Assembly: GCF_005937885.2 (NCBI RefSeq)
Contig: NZ_CP042176.1
Span: 5,451,501-5,515,500 of the forward strand
DNA from: Bradyrhizobium sp. KBS0727
GTDB lineage: Bacteria > Pseudomonadota > Alphaproteobacteria > Rhizobiales > Xanthobacteraceae
Direction: 5' to 3'
DNA: 64,000 bases
The position numbers were made by a program, and so were the translations under genes. Positions within the stretch are counted from its first letter, which is position 1; each line of letters opens with the position of its first letter. This document shows, one piece after another, positions 54,356 to 63,435 of the stretch. The notes under the pieces were generated by a model. That model was not told the DNA's origin. It made no database searches and was given only the letters and a program-made list of their open reading frames with translations.

Positions 54356-55549
54356 ATGGATCAGGCAGCGCAGCTCTCCGAACTCGTCAGCGATATCTAT
54401 GATGCGGCGCTGGATCCCTCGTTGTGGAGCGACGTCCTCTCCCGCGCCGGTCGTTTCGTCGGCGGCTCCGCGGCGGCGATCTTTGCCAAGAGCCCCACGG
54501 CCGGGAGCGGCAACGTCTATTACGAGTCCGGCACCGACCCGTATTACCGGCAACTCTATTTCGACAAATATGTAAAGCTCGACCCTTCCACGACCGGCCA
54601 TTACTTTGCCGATGTGGGGCATCCAATCGCAATCGCGGACCTCATGCCGTACTGCGATTTCCTGGATACCCGGTTTTACCGGGAGTGGGCGCAGCCGCAG
54701 GGCATGGTGGATTTCGTATCGGCGGTGCTCGATAAATCGGTGACCAGCACGGCATTGTTCGGGGTGTTTCGCCACGAACGCGACGGTATTGTCGACGATG
54801 AAACACGCCGGCGCATGCGCCTTCTCGTTCCGCACGTCCGCCGGGCGGTACTGATCGGCAGACTTATCGATCTCAAATCCGCGGAGGCTGCGACTTTCGC
54901 CGACACGCTCGACGGCCTCAGCACGGGGATGTGCCTTGTCGATGCGGCCGGGCGCATCGTCCATGCAAACGTCGCCTGTCACGTCATGCTCGACGCCGGC
55001 GATTTCCTGACGGTGACCGGAGGGCGGCTTGCCGCGCGCGATTCGGCAATCGATCAGTTGCTGCAGAAACTGTTTGCGTCTACGGGCGCCGGCGACGCGG
55101 CAATCGGAACCCAAGGCATCGCCTTGCCGCTGAGGGCGCAGGACGGCGTGCGCTATGTTGCCCATGTGCTGCCGCTCACATCGGGCGCCCGGCGCGTTAC
55201 CGGCTTTGGCTACGCCGCGGCTGCGGCAGTGTTTATTCGCAAGGCCGCGCTCGAACCCCCGGCGGCTCCGGAAGTCATCGCCCGGGCTTATCGGTTAACC
55301 CCGACCGAATTGCGCGTGCTGTTGGCCATCGTGGAGGTCGGCGGCGTTCCGGAAGTCGCGGCGATGCTCGGCGTTGCGGAAACCACCGTCAAGACGCATC
55401 TCGGGCGTCTGTTCGTCAAGACCGGCACCGGCCGCCAGGCCGATCTGGTCAAGATCGTCGCGGGATTTGCCACGCCGCTAGCCAGCCAGCAGGCCTCGAC
55501 GGCTCCGCGCGCGGTCGCTCCCGCCCCGACTTCGCTTCATCGCGGCTAA
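54356..55549 (+). CDS. LuxR-family transcriptional regulator
   Basis: A 397-residue protein with a C-terminal LuxR helix-turn-helix (about 312-370: LTPTELRVLLAIVEVGGVPE then TTVKTHLGRLFVKTGTGRQ). The middle part resembles a PAS domain (LSTGMCLVDAAGRIVHANV, about 190-290). The N-terminal region lacks a receiver or clear autoinducer-binding domain. I prefer the ATG at 54356, with AAGGA well spaced, over 54350. Targets are unknown. Confidence 0.88.
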   Translation: MDQAAQLSELVSDIYDAALDPSLWSDVLSRAGRFVGGSAAAIFAKSPTAGSGNVYYESGTDPYYRQLYFDKYVKLDPSTTGHYFADVGHPIAIADLMPYCDFLDTRFYREWAQPQGMVDFVSAVLDKSVTSTALFGVFRHERDGIVDDETRRRMRLLVPHVRRAVLIGRLIDLKSAEAATFADTLDGLSTGMCLVDAAGRIVHANVACHVMLDAGDFLTVTGGRLAARDSAIDQLLQKLFASTGAGDAAIGTQGIALPLRAQDGVRYVAHVLPLTSGARRVTGFGYAAAAAVFIRKAALEPPAAPEVIARAYRLTPTELRVLLAIVEVGGVPEVAAMLGVAETTVKTHLGRLFVKTGTGRQADLVKIVAGFATPLASQQASTAPRAVAPAPTSLHRG

Positions 55550-55735
55550 TTCGCGCGCGTCGCATCCTGCGTTCGGAGGAAGCGGACCGGGTTTGGCACG
55601 GGTATGAACATCCGATGTTACCTGAGCCGCACGAACCGCGCTGTGCTGTGTTCGAATCAACTGTCAGGAAAACAGGTCCTCCGCCGTTACACATCCGGAC
55701 TTTGGCGGTATCCGTTACCTATGGTGCGCCAAGGA

Positions 55736-55993
55736 ATGCCTCGTTTTTTCTTCGATCTCATTTTCGATCACACTATCGTGCTCGACCCGGGAGGAATGTT
55801 GTTCGATTGCCGCACCAACGCGGCTGCCGCCGCCGACGAAATGGCGCGACATCTTCTCGTTTCGCGGGCCGAGCTGCGCGATAGCAGCAGTTGGATACGC
55901 GTCAGGGACGAGCGCCGAAATGAAATCTACCGATCGTCGATCGATGCCGACACACTCGGCATCGACTCACCCGGAATGACAATGGTGGATTGA
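55736..55993 (+). CDS. DUF6894-type small protein
   Basis: An 85-residue protein beginning MPRFFFDLIFDHTIVLDPGG, the usual DUF6894 opening (MPRYFF-like), followed by an Ala-rich helix (NAAAAADEMARHLL) and a C-terminal strand with WIRVRDERRNEIY. This small family is frequent in Bradyrhizobium and has no known role. AAGG lies just before the ATG. Confidence 0.75.
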   Translation: MPRFFFDLIFDHTIVLDPGGMLFDCRTNAAAAADEMARHLLVSRAELRDSSSWIRVRDERRNEIYRSSIDADTLGIDSPGMTMVD

Positions 55994-56177
55994 AGGCGCC
56001 GGACGTGCCCCGGTCCGTGTCGCATAATTGCACCAGCCGCCGACATAGTGCGCAGCTTTATCCGCGCGCGTCGCCGCCTCCTACGTTCGGTGGACGCCGG
56101 CGGTGCTGTGCGCAGCTTACCGTAGCCCCGAAGCGCCGACTCCGGCGCACCGACTTTGTCGAACGGGGAAAACGGAA

Positions 56178-59100
56178 ATGGAACTGAACCGGGCAGCTCT
56201 GGATGATCTTGCGCAACCGCAGCTGGCGCGCCGGCGCCGTGCCCAAGGTCGCACGCTTGCGCTGGCATTGACGATCGCGCCATTGGCGGCGGTCGGTCAG
56301 GCCGAGGCCGCGTGCGATGCGACGTCGCCGATCAATAACACCACCATCACCTGCACCGGCGCCACCAACAACGCGAACGGGAACATCGGCTTCGGCACTG
56401 TGTCCGACACCGGCAACACCTATAATATCCTTTCCGGCGCGTCCATAACGGGAACGGCAGACGGCCTGGAATTTGACCGAGGAACCGTCAACAATTCCGG
56501 CACGATCACAGGCGGCAACTTTTTCGCCGTGGTTGGAAGCCATGACGCCGTGGTCAACAACTCCGGCACCATCTCGTCGAATGTCGCGAATGGCCGTGGT
56601 GTCGGCGCCTTCGGCTTTCACGTAACCAATTCCGGCACCATCTCGGCGAACGGCGCCGATGGCCACGCCCTCGAAGGCGGCGGCGGACAAAGCGAAGTTA
56701 CCAATTCCGGCACGCTCTCGGCGACTGGCACGAACGGCGTCGGCATCAGTGGCGGCGGCTTGGTTACGGTGAACAACTCCGGCGACATCCTCGCAACCGG
56801 CGCCGGCGGCACCGCAATCAGCTCCGGGGTGGTGACCGTCACCAACTCCGGCAACATCACAGCGGACGCAGACGGAATTAGAGTAGATGCGGGCGCCACG
56901 GTGACCAATACCAGCAGCGGAACCATCTCCGCCGCGGCCTCGAACGGCGTCGGCGTCAAAGCCACCACCGCTACCATCAACAACTCCGGGCTGATTCAGG
57001 CGACGGGCATCACCGGTTCTGGTGTCTCCGCCACCACCGTCAATGTAACCAACACGAGCTCCGGCACCATCACGGGTGGGGACAGCGGCATTCTGGCGAA
57101 CAGCACCGCCACCATCAACAACGCCGGCAGCATCCTCGGTGGGACGTTCGGCATCAACGCCAGTGACACCGCCAACATCATCAATTCCGGCACGATCGCG
57201 GCGGGCGCCGCCGGCGCTGCCATCGCTGCCGACGTCGCCAACGTGAACAACTCGGGCACGATCTCGACGACAGGCGTAGGTAGTCGTGCGATCTCCGCAA
57301 CCAGCGCCGCCGCCGTGACCAACTCCGGCACCATTTCAGCCGATTTCGCCATCGTCGTGCAAGCGGGCAGCGCCACCGTCACCAACATGAGCGCCGGCAC
57401 GATCTCCGGCGTGGAAGCTATCTTCGCCAACGGCGACGCGACCGTGAGCAACGCCGGCAAGATTCAGGCAACGTTTGACGCCATCCGTGCCAACGGCCTG
57501 ATCGATGTAACCAATTCCAACTCGATTGTCGGCGGAGCTGCCGGTATCAGCGCCATCACCGCCAAGGTGACGAACTCGGGCACGATCTCGGCTACTGACG
57601 GGGACGGTATTGCTGTCTTCTCAGAGCGCGCCGCCACCGTGAACAATTCCGGCACGATCTCGGCAACAGGCGCGAGCGGCACTGCCATCAACGCAGGCAG
57701 CACGGCCAACGTGACCAATTCCGGCACCATTTCAGCCGGCAACGTCGCCATCTTCGCAGACACCGGCAGCGCCACCGTGACCAACACCAGCGCCGGCACG
57801 ATTTCGGGTGCGCAAACTATCTTAGCCAACGGCGGCGACGCGATTGTGAACAACGCCGGCAAGATTCTGGCAACGGGGATCACGGCTATAGCCATCCGTG
57901 CCGGCGGCCTGGCCGATGTGACCAACTCCGGCTCCATCAGTGCTGACGCAGTCGGTATCAACGGCCACAGCGTCAAGGTGACGAACCTCGGCACCGGCAG
58001 CATCTCGGGTGGGATAGGCGCGATCTCGGGCGGGTCCGCGACTGTCAACAATGCCGGCGCGATCACAGGTGGGGCGCTCGGCATCGGCGCAGATACCGCC
58101 ACCATCGTCAACACCGGCACGATCTCGGGGGGCTCCGAGGGCGCCGTTATCGGCGAGACAAGCGTCAATCTGACAAACTCCGGCTCTCTCACCGGGACTG
58201 GGCGCGGTGTTTCGGGCGGCGCGGTTGTCGTCAACAATTCCGGCTCCATCGCGGCGACCGGTGTAAACAGCTTTGGTATCGTCGGTTCGACCGCCAGCGT
58301 GTCCAATTCCGGCACCATCTCGGGGGCAACCGGCATTCGCGCTTTTGACGCCGCCACCATCACCAACTCCGGCAGCATCATCGGCACCGGCGGCACGGCG
58401 ATCAAGCTGTCGAGCGCGGCCGACACGCTGACGCTGTTGTCGGGGTCGCGGATCGTCGGTGTGGTCGACTTCGGCGGCGGCGCCGACACCGTGAATGCTT
58501 TCTTCGTCGCGCCGAGCAGCAAGGTGTCGTCGCTCACCACCATCGCGCTTCCGACCTTCGTCAACTTCACCGGCACGGTCAACACCAGCCTTTCCAGCGG
58601 CGGCTTCACCGGCCCCACGGTGCAGAGCGGCATGCAACTCGCCACCCTCGATCCCACCGCGCTGGCGCAGACCGACCGCACCCTGATGGACTTCACCGGC
58701 GGCGCGTCGTCGCTGGTGCAGGGCCGCCTCAACGGCGCGTCGCCGTCGGCCGATGGCATGATGGCGATGGCCTACGCGCCCGAGACCGGCTCCGGCGACA
58801 GTCATGGCGCGCTTCGCACCAAGGCGGCCACCACCGACTGGCTGAACCCGGCGCCGATCACGGTGTGGGCCAACAGCTTCGGCGGCCGGCGCACCCAGGA
58901 TGCGACCGATACGACATTGCGCTCGACCTCGACCGCCTGGGGCGGCGCCATCGGCATCGACCGCAAGGTGCAGCCGAACTGGCTGATCGGCGCGTTCGTC
59001 GGCGGCGGCGCCGGCGGGCTTTCGGTCGACCTGAATTCGCAGACCGTGAACACCGATTACGTGTTCGGCGGCGGCTACAGCCGCTTCGAGTGGGCCGCGC

Positions 59101-59696
59101 AGTTCTTCGACTTCACCCTGCAGGGCGGCAGCGCGTCCAACAAGTCGAGGCGGCTGGTGCTGAACAACCTCGCGGCGGGCGGCGCGGATACGGCGACCGC
59201 GAGCTATAATGGCTGGTTCATCAGCCCGGAAATCGCCTACGGTCGGCACTATCAATTCGGCAACGGCTATGTGCTGACGCCGACCGTCCGCGCGCGCTAC
59301 GTCGCGGGCCTGTTCGACGGCTTTACCGAGACCGGTTCGGCCCAGGGGCTTTCGGTGGGCAGCCGGACGCTGCAGGATTTCGAGGAGCGTGGCGAGTTGG
59401 AAGTCTCCAAGGTGGCGACGTTCTTCGGTGGCGAGCATAGCCTGAAAACCAATTTGCATGGCGGCGTCATCGCCTTGCAGCGGGTCGGCAACACCGGGAT
59501 CAACACCGTCTTGCTCGGGCAGAACCTCGCCTTCACGACCCCGGGCAAGGCGAGCGCGGTCGGCGCCGTGCTGGGTGCGGGCTTCGACTACCACACCAGC
59601 AAGAACGTCGCAGTGTTCGGTGCGGTCGAGGCCACGGCGATGTCCGACCAAAGCCGCACCGCGACCGCAAGGGGCGGCCTGCGCGTCGGATTCTGA
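56178..59696 (+). CDS. Autotransporter with about 29 NSGTI-type passenger repeats
   Basis: A 1172-residue surface protein. A long signal region (about 1-44, preceded by basic residues) leads to a passenger of repeated beta-helix turns, each with a core such as VTNSGTISA or VNNSGSI (about 29 by eye between residues 100 and 740). The C-terminal beta-barrel (about 895-1172) starts near PITVWANSFGGRR and ends in a terminal phenylalanine (GGLRVGF), as needed for outer-membrane assembly. Likely an adhesin or surface-layer component. It is followed by a strong terminator. Confidence 0.92.
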   Translation: MELNRAALDDLAQPQLARRRRAQGRTLALALTIAPLAAVGQAEAACDATSPINNTTITCTGATNNANGNIGFGTVSDTGNTYNILSGASITGTADGLEFDRGTVNNSGTITGGNFFAVVGSHDAVVNNSGTISSNVANGRGVGAFGFHVTNSGTISANGADGHALEGGGGQSEVTNSGTLSATGTNGVGISGGGLVTVNNSGDILATGAGGTAISSGVVTVTNSGNITADADGIRVDAGATVTNTSSGTISAAASNGVGVKATTATINNSGLIQATGITGSGVSATTVNVTNTSSGTITGGDSGILANSTATINNAGSILGGTFGINASDTANIINSGTIAAGAAGAAIAADVANVNNSGTISTTGVGSRAISATSAAAVTNSGTISADFAIVVQAGSATVTNMSAGTISGVEAIFANGDATVSNAGKIQATFDAIRANGLIDVTNSNSIVGGAAGISAITAKVTNSGTISATDGDGIAVFSERAATVNNSGTISATGASGTAINAGSTANVTNSGTISAGNVAIFADTGSATVTNTSAGTISGAQTILANGGDAIVNNAGKILATGITAIAIRAGGLADVTNSGSISADAVGINGHSVKVTNLGTGSISGGIGAISGGSATVNNAGAITGGALGIGADTATIVNTGTISGGSEGAVIGETSVNLTNSGSLTGTGRGVSGGAVVVNNSGSIAATGVNSFGIVGSTASVSNSGTISGATGIRAFDAATITNSGSIIGTGGTAIKLSSAADTLTLLSGSRIVGVVDFGGGADTVNAFFVAPSSKVSSLTTIALPTFVNFTGTVNTSLSSGGFTGPTVQSGMQLATLDPTALAQTDRTLMDFTGGASSLVQGRLNGASPSADGMMAMAYAPETGSGDSHGALRTKAATTDWLNPAPITVWANSFGGRRTQDATDTTLRSTSTAWGGAIGIDRKVQPNWLIGAFVGGGAGGLSVDLNSQTVNTDYVFGGGYSRFEWAAQFFDFTLQGGSASNKSRRLVLNNLAAGGADTATASYNGWFISPEIAYGRHYQFGNGYVLTPTVRARYVAGLFDGFTETGSAQGLSVGSRTLQDFEERGELEVSKVATFFGGEHSLKTNLHGGVIALQRVGNTGINTVLLGQNLAFTTPGKASAVGAVLGAGFDYHTSKNVAVFGAVEATAMSDQSRTATARGGLRVGF

Positions 59697-59710
59697 GATC
59701 GCACGCGAAA

Positions 59711-59747
59711 GAGCCTCGGTCCTGTTGAATCAGAACCGAGACTCTTT
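59711..59747 (+). terminator. Terminator of the autotransporter gene (family C-like hairpin)
   Basis: GAGCCTCGGTCCTG and CAGAACCGAGACTC pair with two mismatches around TTGAAT, followed by six T. The sequence is a trimmed relative of the repeats at 24102 and 50486, including the TTGACG that follows. Confidence 0.8.
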
Positions 59748-59798
59748 TTTGTCTTGACGTGATCGCCTTGCAGGGCGAGAGGCCAGCAACCGCGATCG

Positions 59799-60221
59799 CT
59801 ATTCCGCCATCGCCTCGCCGGAGCCGCCAAATTCGGCCGGGAAGTCTTTCAGCTTCGGCAGGCCGTCCCGCATCGGCAGCACTGTCTCGGCATAGTTGAC
59901 GTGAACGCCGGGAGCGAAGGCCAGCGTCGGAATCGTTGCGGCGAACACGTCGACGAGGCCCAGCGGCGGATGATTGGTCATCACGTGCCCTCCGCACTTC
60001 GAGCAATACTGACGCTCGCTGAGCGGGGTCTTCTGGAACATGGCCAAATGCTCGGCCCCCGATGTGACCCGCACCGCCTCCGGCTTCCAGAGGCTGAAGG
60101 CGTTGACGGGTCCGCCGGACCACGAACGACATGACCTGCAGTGACAATAGCCCATGGCCTCCGGTGAACCGGTGACCTCCAGTTTGACTGCGCCGCAAAA
60201 GCAGCTTCCGACGTGAGCCAT
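59799..60221 (-). CDS. GFA family protein
   Basis: A 140-residue protein with the zinc-binding cysteines of the glutathione-dependent formaldehyde-activating fold: GSCFCGAVKLEV, CHCRSCRSWSG and YCSKCGGHV. Members are often only distant relatives of the original enzyme, so formaldehyde activation is not certain. It stands alone between the convergent autotransporter and the divergent uvrD. Confidence 0.9.
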   Translation of the reverse strand: MAHVGSCFCGAVKLEVTGSPEAMGYCHCRSCRSWSGGPVNAFSLWKPEAVRVTSGAEHLAMFQKTPLSERQYCSKCGGHVMTNHPPLGLVDVFAATIPTLAFAPGVHVNYAETVLPMRDGLPKLKDFPAEFGGSGEAMAE

Positions 60222-60610
60222 GGCTCTCCCCTATGATTTCTATTGTTTCCGGTCCGCCAGCAGGCGCCAACGGACAAGTGACGTTGCGTTAGCAAACCGA
60301 TCGGCGCGACCGCGTCACTCGATCGGAGGAGAAGGCGTGTACAACCGGATTCCTTGAAAACACCGGATTCAGGCGCAGGGGCGCCGGAATTGCAAGCAGA
60401 AGCCCGCATCGCGCGCGACCGCCATGCGAGCCCGGAAGGTTCCGGGCAGGTCCCTCGCCGCAATCCGCGAAAATTCTTCCTCAGCAGGGAGCGAAATCGA
60501 GGCCGGGCGCGCGAAAAAGCGCTGCCGAGACGGCCCGATAAAACCTGTCAAAACGGCCGATCAGGCCCTATATGGCCCGTAATCCCTGCTATGAAGGCTC
60601 CCCTTCATCG

Positions 60611-60631
60611 CCCCACGGTGCCATCGTGGGG
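60611..60631 (+). promoter_or_regulatory. Stem-loop just before the uvrD start
   Basis: CCCCACG and CGTGGGG pair perfectly around seven bases, ending 16 bases before the ATG at 60648. It may affect translation initiation. In the rest of 60222-60647, CCTATATGG near 60570 is a possible -10; no gene is recognised. Confidence 0.4.
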
Positions 60632-60647
60632 ACAACACGATTCGCGA

Positions 60648-63281
60648 ATGACCGAGCCCAGCAAACTGCCCCATCACGGCGTCCCCGAGCACCAGCCTGC
60701 GGCTGGCGGCATCGCTGCGCGTGCGCGGGCTGCGGCCGGTCCGCAATATCTCACCGGCCTCAATCCCGAGCAGCGCGAGGCGGTGGTCTCATTGGACGGC
60801 CCGGTTCTGGTGCTGGCCGGCGCCGGCACCGGCAAGACCCGCGTGCTGACCACCCGCATCGCCCACATCCTGAGCCAGGGCCGGGCCCGGCCGCACGAAA
60901 TCCTGTCGGTGACCTTCACCAACAAGGCGGCGCGCGAGATGAAGCACCGCCTCGGCCAGATGCTCGGCCAGGCCGTGGAAGGCATGCCGTGGCTCGGCAC
61001 CTTCCACTCGATCGGCGGCCGCATCCTGCGCATCCATGCCGAGCTGGTGCAGCTCAAGTCCAATTTCACCGTGCTCGACGTCGACGATCAGGTCCGGCTG
61101 CTGAAACAGTTGCTGCAGGCCGAGAACATCGACGACAAGCGCTGGCCGGCGCGGATGCTGGCCGGGTTGATCGACGGCTGGAAAAACCGCGGACTGACGC
61201 CGGCGCAGGTTCCCCCCGGCGAAGCCGCGGTGTTCGGCAACGGCAAGGGCGGCAAGCTCTACGCCAGCTATCAGGAGCGGCTGAAGATCCTCAACGCTGC
61301 CGATTTCGGCGATCTCCTGCTGGAGAACATCCGCCTGTTCCGTGAGCATCCCGACGTGCTCCGGCAATACCAGAACCGGTTCAAGTTCATCCTGGTCGAC
61401 GAATATCAGGACACCAACGTCGCGCAGTATCTGTGGCTGCGGCTGCTGTCGCAGGCGCCATCGCGTGCTGGCATGCCGCTGTCGGCGATTATTCCGGGAG
61501 CCACGGGCACCGCGGTCATTCCGGAGGAGATCGCCTCCCCCGTCATTCCGGGGCGCATCGAAGATGCGAACCCGGAATCTAGAGATGGAGAGGACTCACC
61601 TCGAGATTCCGGGTCTGGTCCTTCGGACCATCCCGGAATGACAGCATCCGCGCCGCAGGCCCCTCTCAAAAACATCTGCTGCGTCGGCGACGACGACCAG
61701 TCGATCTATGGCTGGCGCGGCGCGGAGGTCGATAACATCCTGCGCTTCGAGCACGATTTTCCCGGCGCCAAGGTGATCCGGCTCGAACGCAATTACCGCT
61801 CCACCGGCCACATCCTCGCCGCCGCCTCGCACCTGATCGCGCATAACGAAGGCCGGCTCGGCAAGACCCTGCGCACCGAGGATGTCGACGGCGAGAAGGT
61901 CACCGTGACCGGGTCCTGGGATTCGGAAGAGGAAGCCCGCGCCATCGGCGAGGAGATCGAGGAACTGCAGCGGTCGGGCGAGAATCTCAACGAGGTCGCG
62001 ATCCTGGTGCGGGCCTCGTTCCAGATGCGCGAGTTCGAAGATCGCTTCGTCACGCTCGGCCTGTCCTACCGCGTGATTGGCGGTCCAAGGTTCTATGAAC
62101 GCGCGGAAATCCGCGATGCCCTCGCCTACCTGCGCGTGATCAATTCGCCCGCCGACGATCTCGCCTTCGAGCGTATCGTCAACGTGCCCAAACGCGGCCT
62201 CGGCGACGCCACCGTGCAGATGCTGCACGACCACGCCCGCAAGCGTCGCATCCCCCTGTTCGAAGCCGCGCGGGCGGTGGTCGAGACCGACGAGTTGAAG
62301 CCGAAGGCGCGCGGATCGTTGCGCGACCTCATCCAGCATTTCGACCGCTGGCGCGCCCGGCGCGAGGTGACCTCGCATACGGAGTTGGCCGAAATCGTGC
62401 TCGACGAGAGCGGCTACACCGACATGTGGCAGAAGGACCGCTCGGCCGACGCCGCAGGCCGCCTGGACAACCTGAAGGAACTGGTGCGCTCGATGGAGGA
62501 GTTCGAGAACCTGCAGGGTTTCCTCGAACATATCTCGCTGGTGATGGACCGCGACGGCGGGCCCGACGAGGAAGCGGTGTCGCTGATGACGCTGCATTCC
62601 GCCAAGGGCCTCGAATTCGACAACGTGTTCCTGCCCGGCTGGGAAGAAGGCCTGTTTCCGAGCCAGCGCACGCTCGACGAACAGGGCCGCGCCGGCCTCG
62701 AGGAAGAGCGGCGCCTGGCCCATGTTGGCCTGACCCGCGCGCGCCGCCGCGCCAAGCTCTATTTCGCCACCAACCGGCGCATTCACGGCACCTGGTCGAC
62801 CACGATCCCGTCGCGCTTCCTCGACGAATTGCCGTCAGCGAATGTCGAGATCACGGAGTCCAAGGGCGGCTCCGGCTGGGGCGGCAGCGGCGGCTATGGC
62901 GCCTCGCGTTTCGACAACGTCGAATCCTTCGGCTCCAGCTACACGACGCCGGGCTGGCAGCGCGCGCAGGCCAATCGCGCCAAAAATCGCGGCGGCGGCG
63001 GACAGGCGCGCGGCGGCTTCGACGAAGCCCAGTCGTCCTACGGCAGCTCGCGCGGCGAAACCGGCGGCTTCGCGCGCAACAAGCGCGGCCCGATGGTGAT
63101 CGAAGGCGAACTGGTCGCGAAATCCACCGGCACCGTTTCCGAATTCTCGCTGGAGGACCGCGTGTTTCACCAGAAATTCGGCTACGGCCACGTGGTGAAG
63201 GTCGACGGCAACAAGCTGACGATCGCGTTCGAGAAAGCCGGCGAGAAGAAGGTGGTCGATAGCTTCGTCGAGCGGGTTTAG
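60648..63281 (+). CDS. uvrD: UvrD/PcrA-type ATP-dependent DNA helicase, with a repeat-derived insert
   Basis: An 877-residue superfamily 1 helicase for repair and replication restart. Walker A AGAGTGKTR is at 57-65, motif II DEYQDTN at 251-257 and motif III GDDDQSIYGWRGA at about 347-359. Motifs near the end (TLHSAKGLEFDNVF, EERRLAHVGLTRAR) are intact. Between motifs II and III lies an unusual insert (about residues 281-339), of which 299-332 is a translated dispersed repeat. The C-terminal tail is Gly-rich with a Tudor-like end. The start at 60648 is a choice; ATG 60591 is an alternative. Confidence 0.94.
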   Translation: MTEPSKLPHHGVPEHQPAAGGIAARARAAAGPQYLTGLNPEQREAVVSLDGPVLVLAGAGTGKTRVLTTRIAHILSQGRARPHEILSVTFTNKAAREMKHRLGQMLGQAVEGMPWLGTFHSIGGRILRIHAELVQLKSNFTVLDVDDQVRLLKQLLQAENIDDKRWPARMLAGLIDGWKNRGLTPAQVPPGEAAVFGNGKGGKLYASYQERLKILNAADFGDLLLENIRLFREHPDVLRQYQNRFKFILVDEYQDTNVAQYLWLRLLSQAPSRAGMPLSAIIPGATGTAVIPEEIASPVIPGRIEDANPESRDGEDSPRDSGSGPSDHPGMTASAPQAPLKNICCVGDDDQSIYGWRGAEVDNILRFEHDFPGAKVIRLERNYRSTGHILAAASHLIAHNEGRLGKTLRTEDVDGEKVTVTGSWDSEEEARAIGEEIEELQRSGENLNEVAILVRASFQMREFEDRFVTLGLSYRVIGGPRFYERAEIRDALAYLRVINSPADDLAFERIVNVPKRGLGDATVQMLHDHARKRRIPLFEAARAVVETDELKPKARGSLRDLIQHFDRWRARREVTSHTELAEIVLDESGYTDMWQKDRSADAAGRLDNLKELVRSMEEFENLQGFLEHISLVMDRDGGPDEEAVSLMTLHSAKGLEFDNVFLPGWEEGLFPSQRTLDEQGRAGLEEERRLAHVGLTRARRRAKLYFATNRRIHGTWSTTIPSRFLDELPSANVEITESKGGSGWGGSGGYGASRFDNVESFGSSYTTPGWQRAQANRAKNRGGGGQARGGFDEAQSSYGSSRGETGGFARNKRGPMVIEGELVAKSTGTVSEFSLEDRVFHQKFGYGHVVKVDGNKLTIAFEKAGEKKVVDSFVERV
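61542..61642. repeat. Dispersed palindromic repeat, family A copy 3, inside uvrD
   Basis: It begins GTCATTCCGGGGCG and ends CCATCCCGGAATGAC, matching 12241-12320 with about 21 extra bases (from AGAGATGGAGAGG) breaking the inner palindrome. A fragment with GTCATTCCGG also lies just before it at 61515. It is read in frame as VIPGR...ANPESRD, without a stop. Confidence 0.9.
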
Positions 63282-63435
63282 CCCCCCTCGAAAGCCGCCT
63301 GCACGGCCCGCCCTCGGCCGGAAACGCCCGCGAACTGCGTGGCATTTGAACGAATTGTTAGACCGAAAAATCGCAGGTGCCGAAGTAGCTTTCGGCCCAG
63401 CGATCATTGGGTCCGTTCATCAGAGTTATCAAGAA

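Noticed and set aside
56500..58400. Possible CRISPR array from regularly spaced repeats
   Set aside because: The repeats are degenerate, lie in one long reading frame and encode beta-helix turns.
57464..58759. Minus-strand frame of 431 codons inside the autotransporter
   Set aside because: It mirrors the passenger repeats and has no start site or family match.
60354..60647. N-terminal extension of uvrD
   Set aside because: The frame is open but the residues are unlike helicases; conserved sequence starts after 60648.
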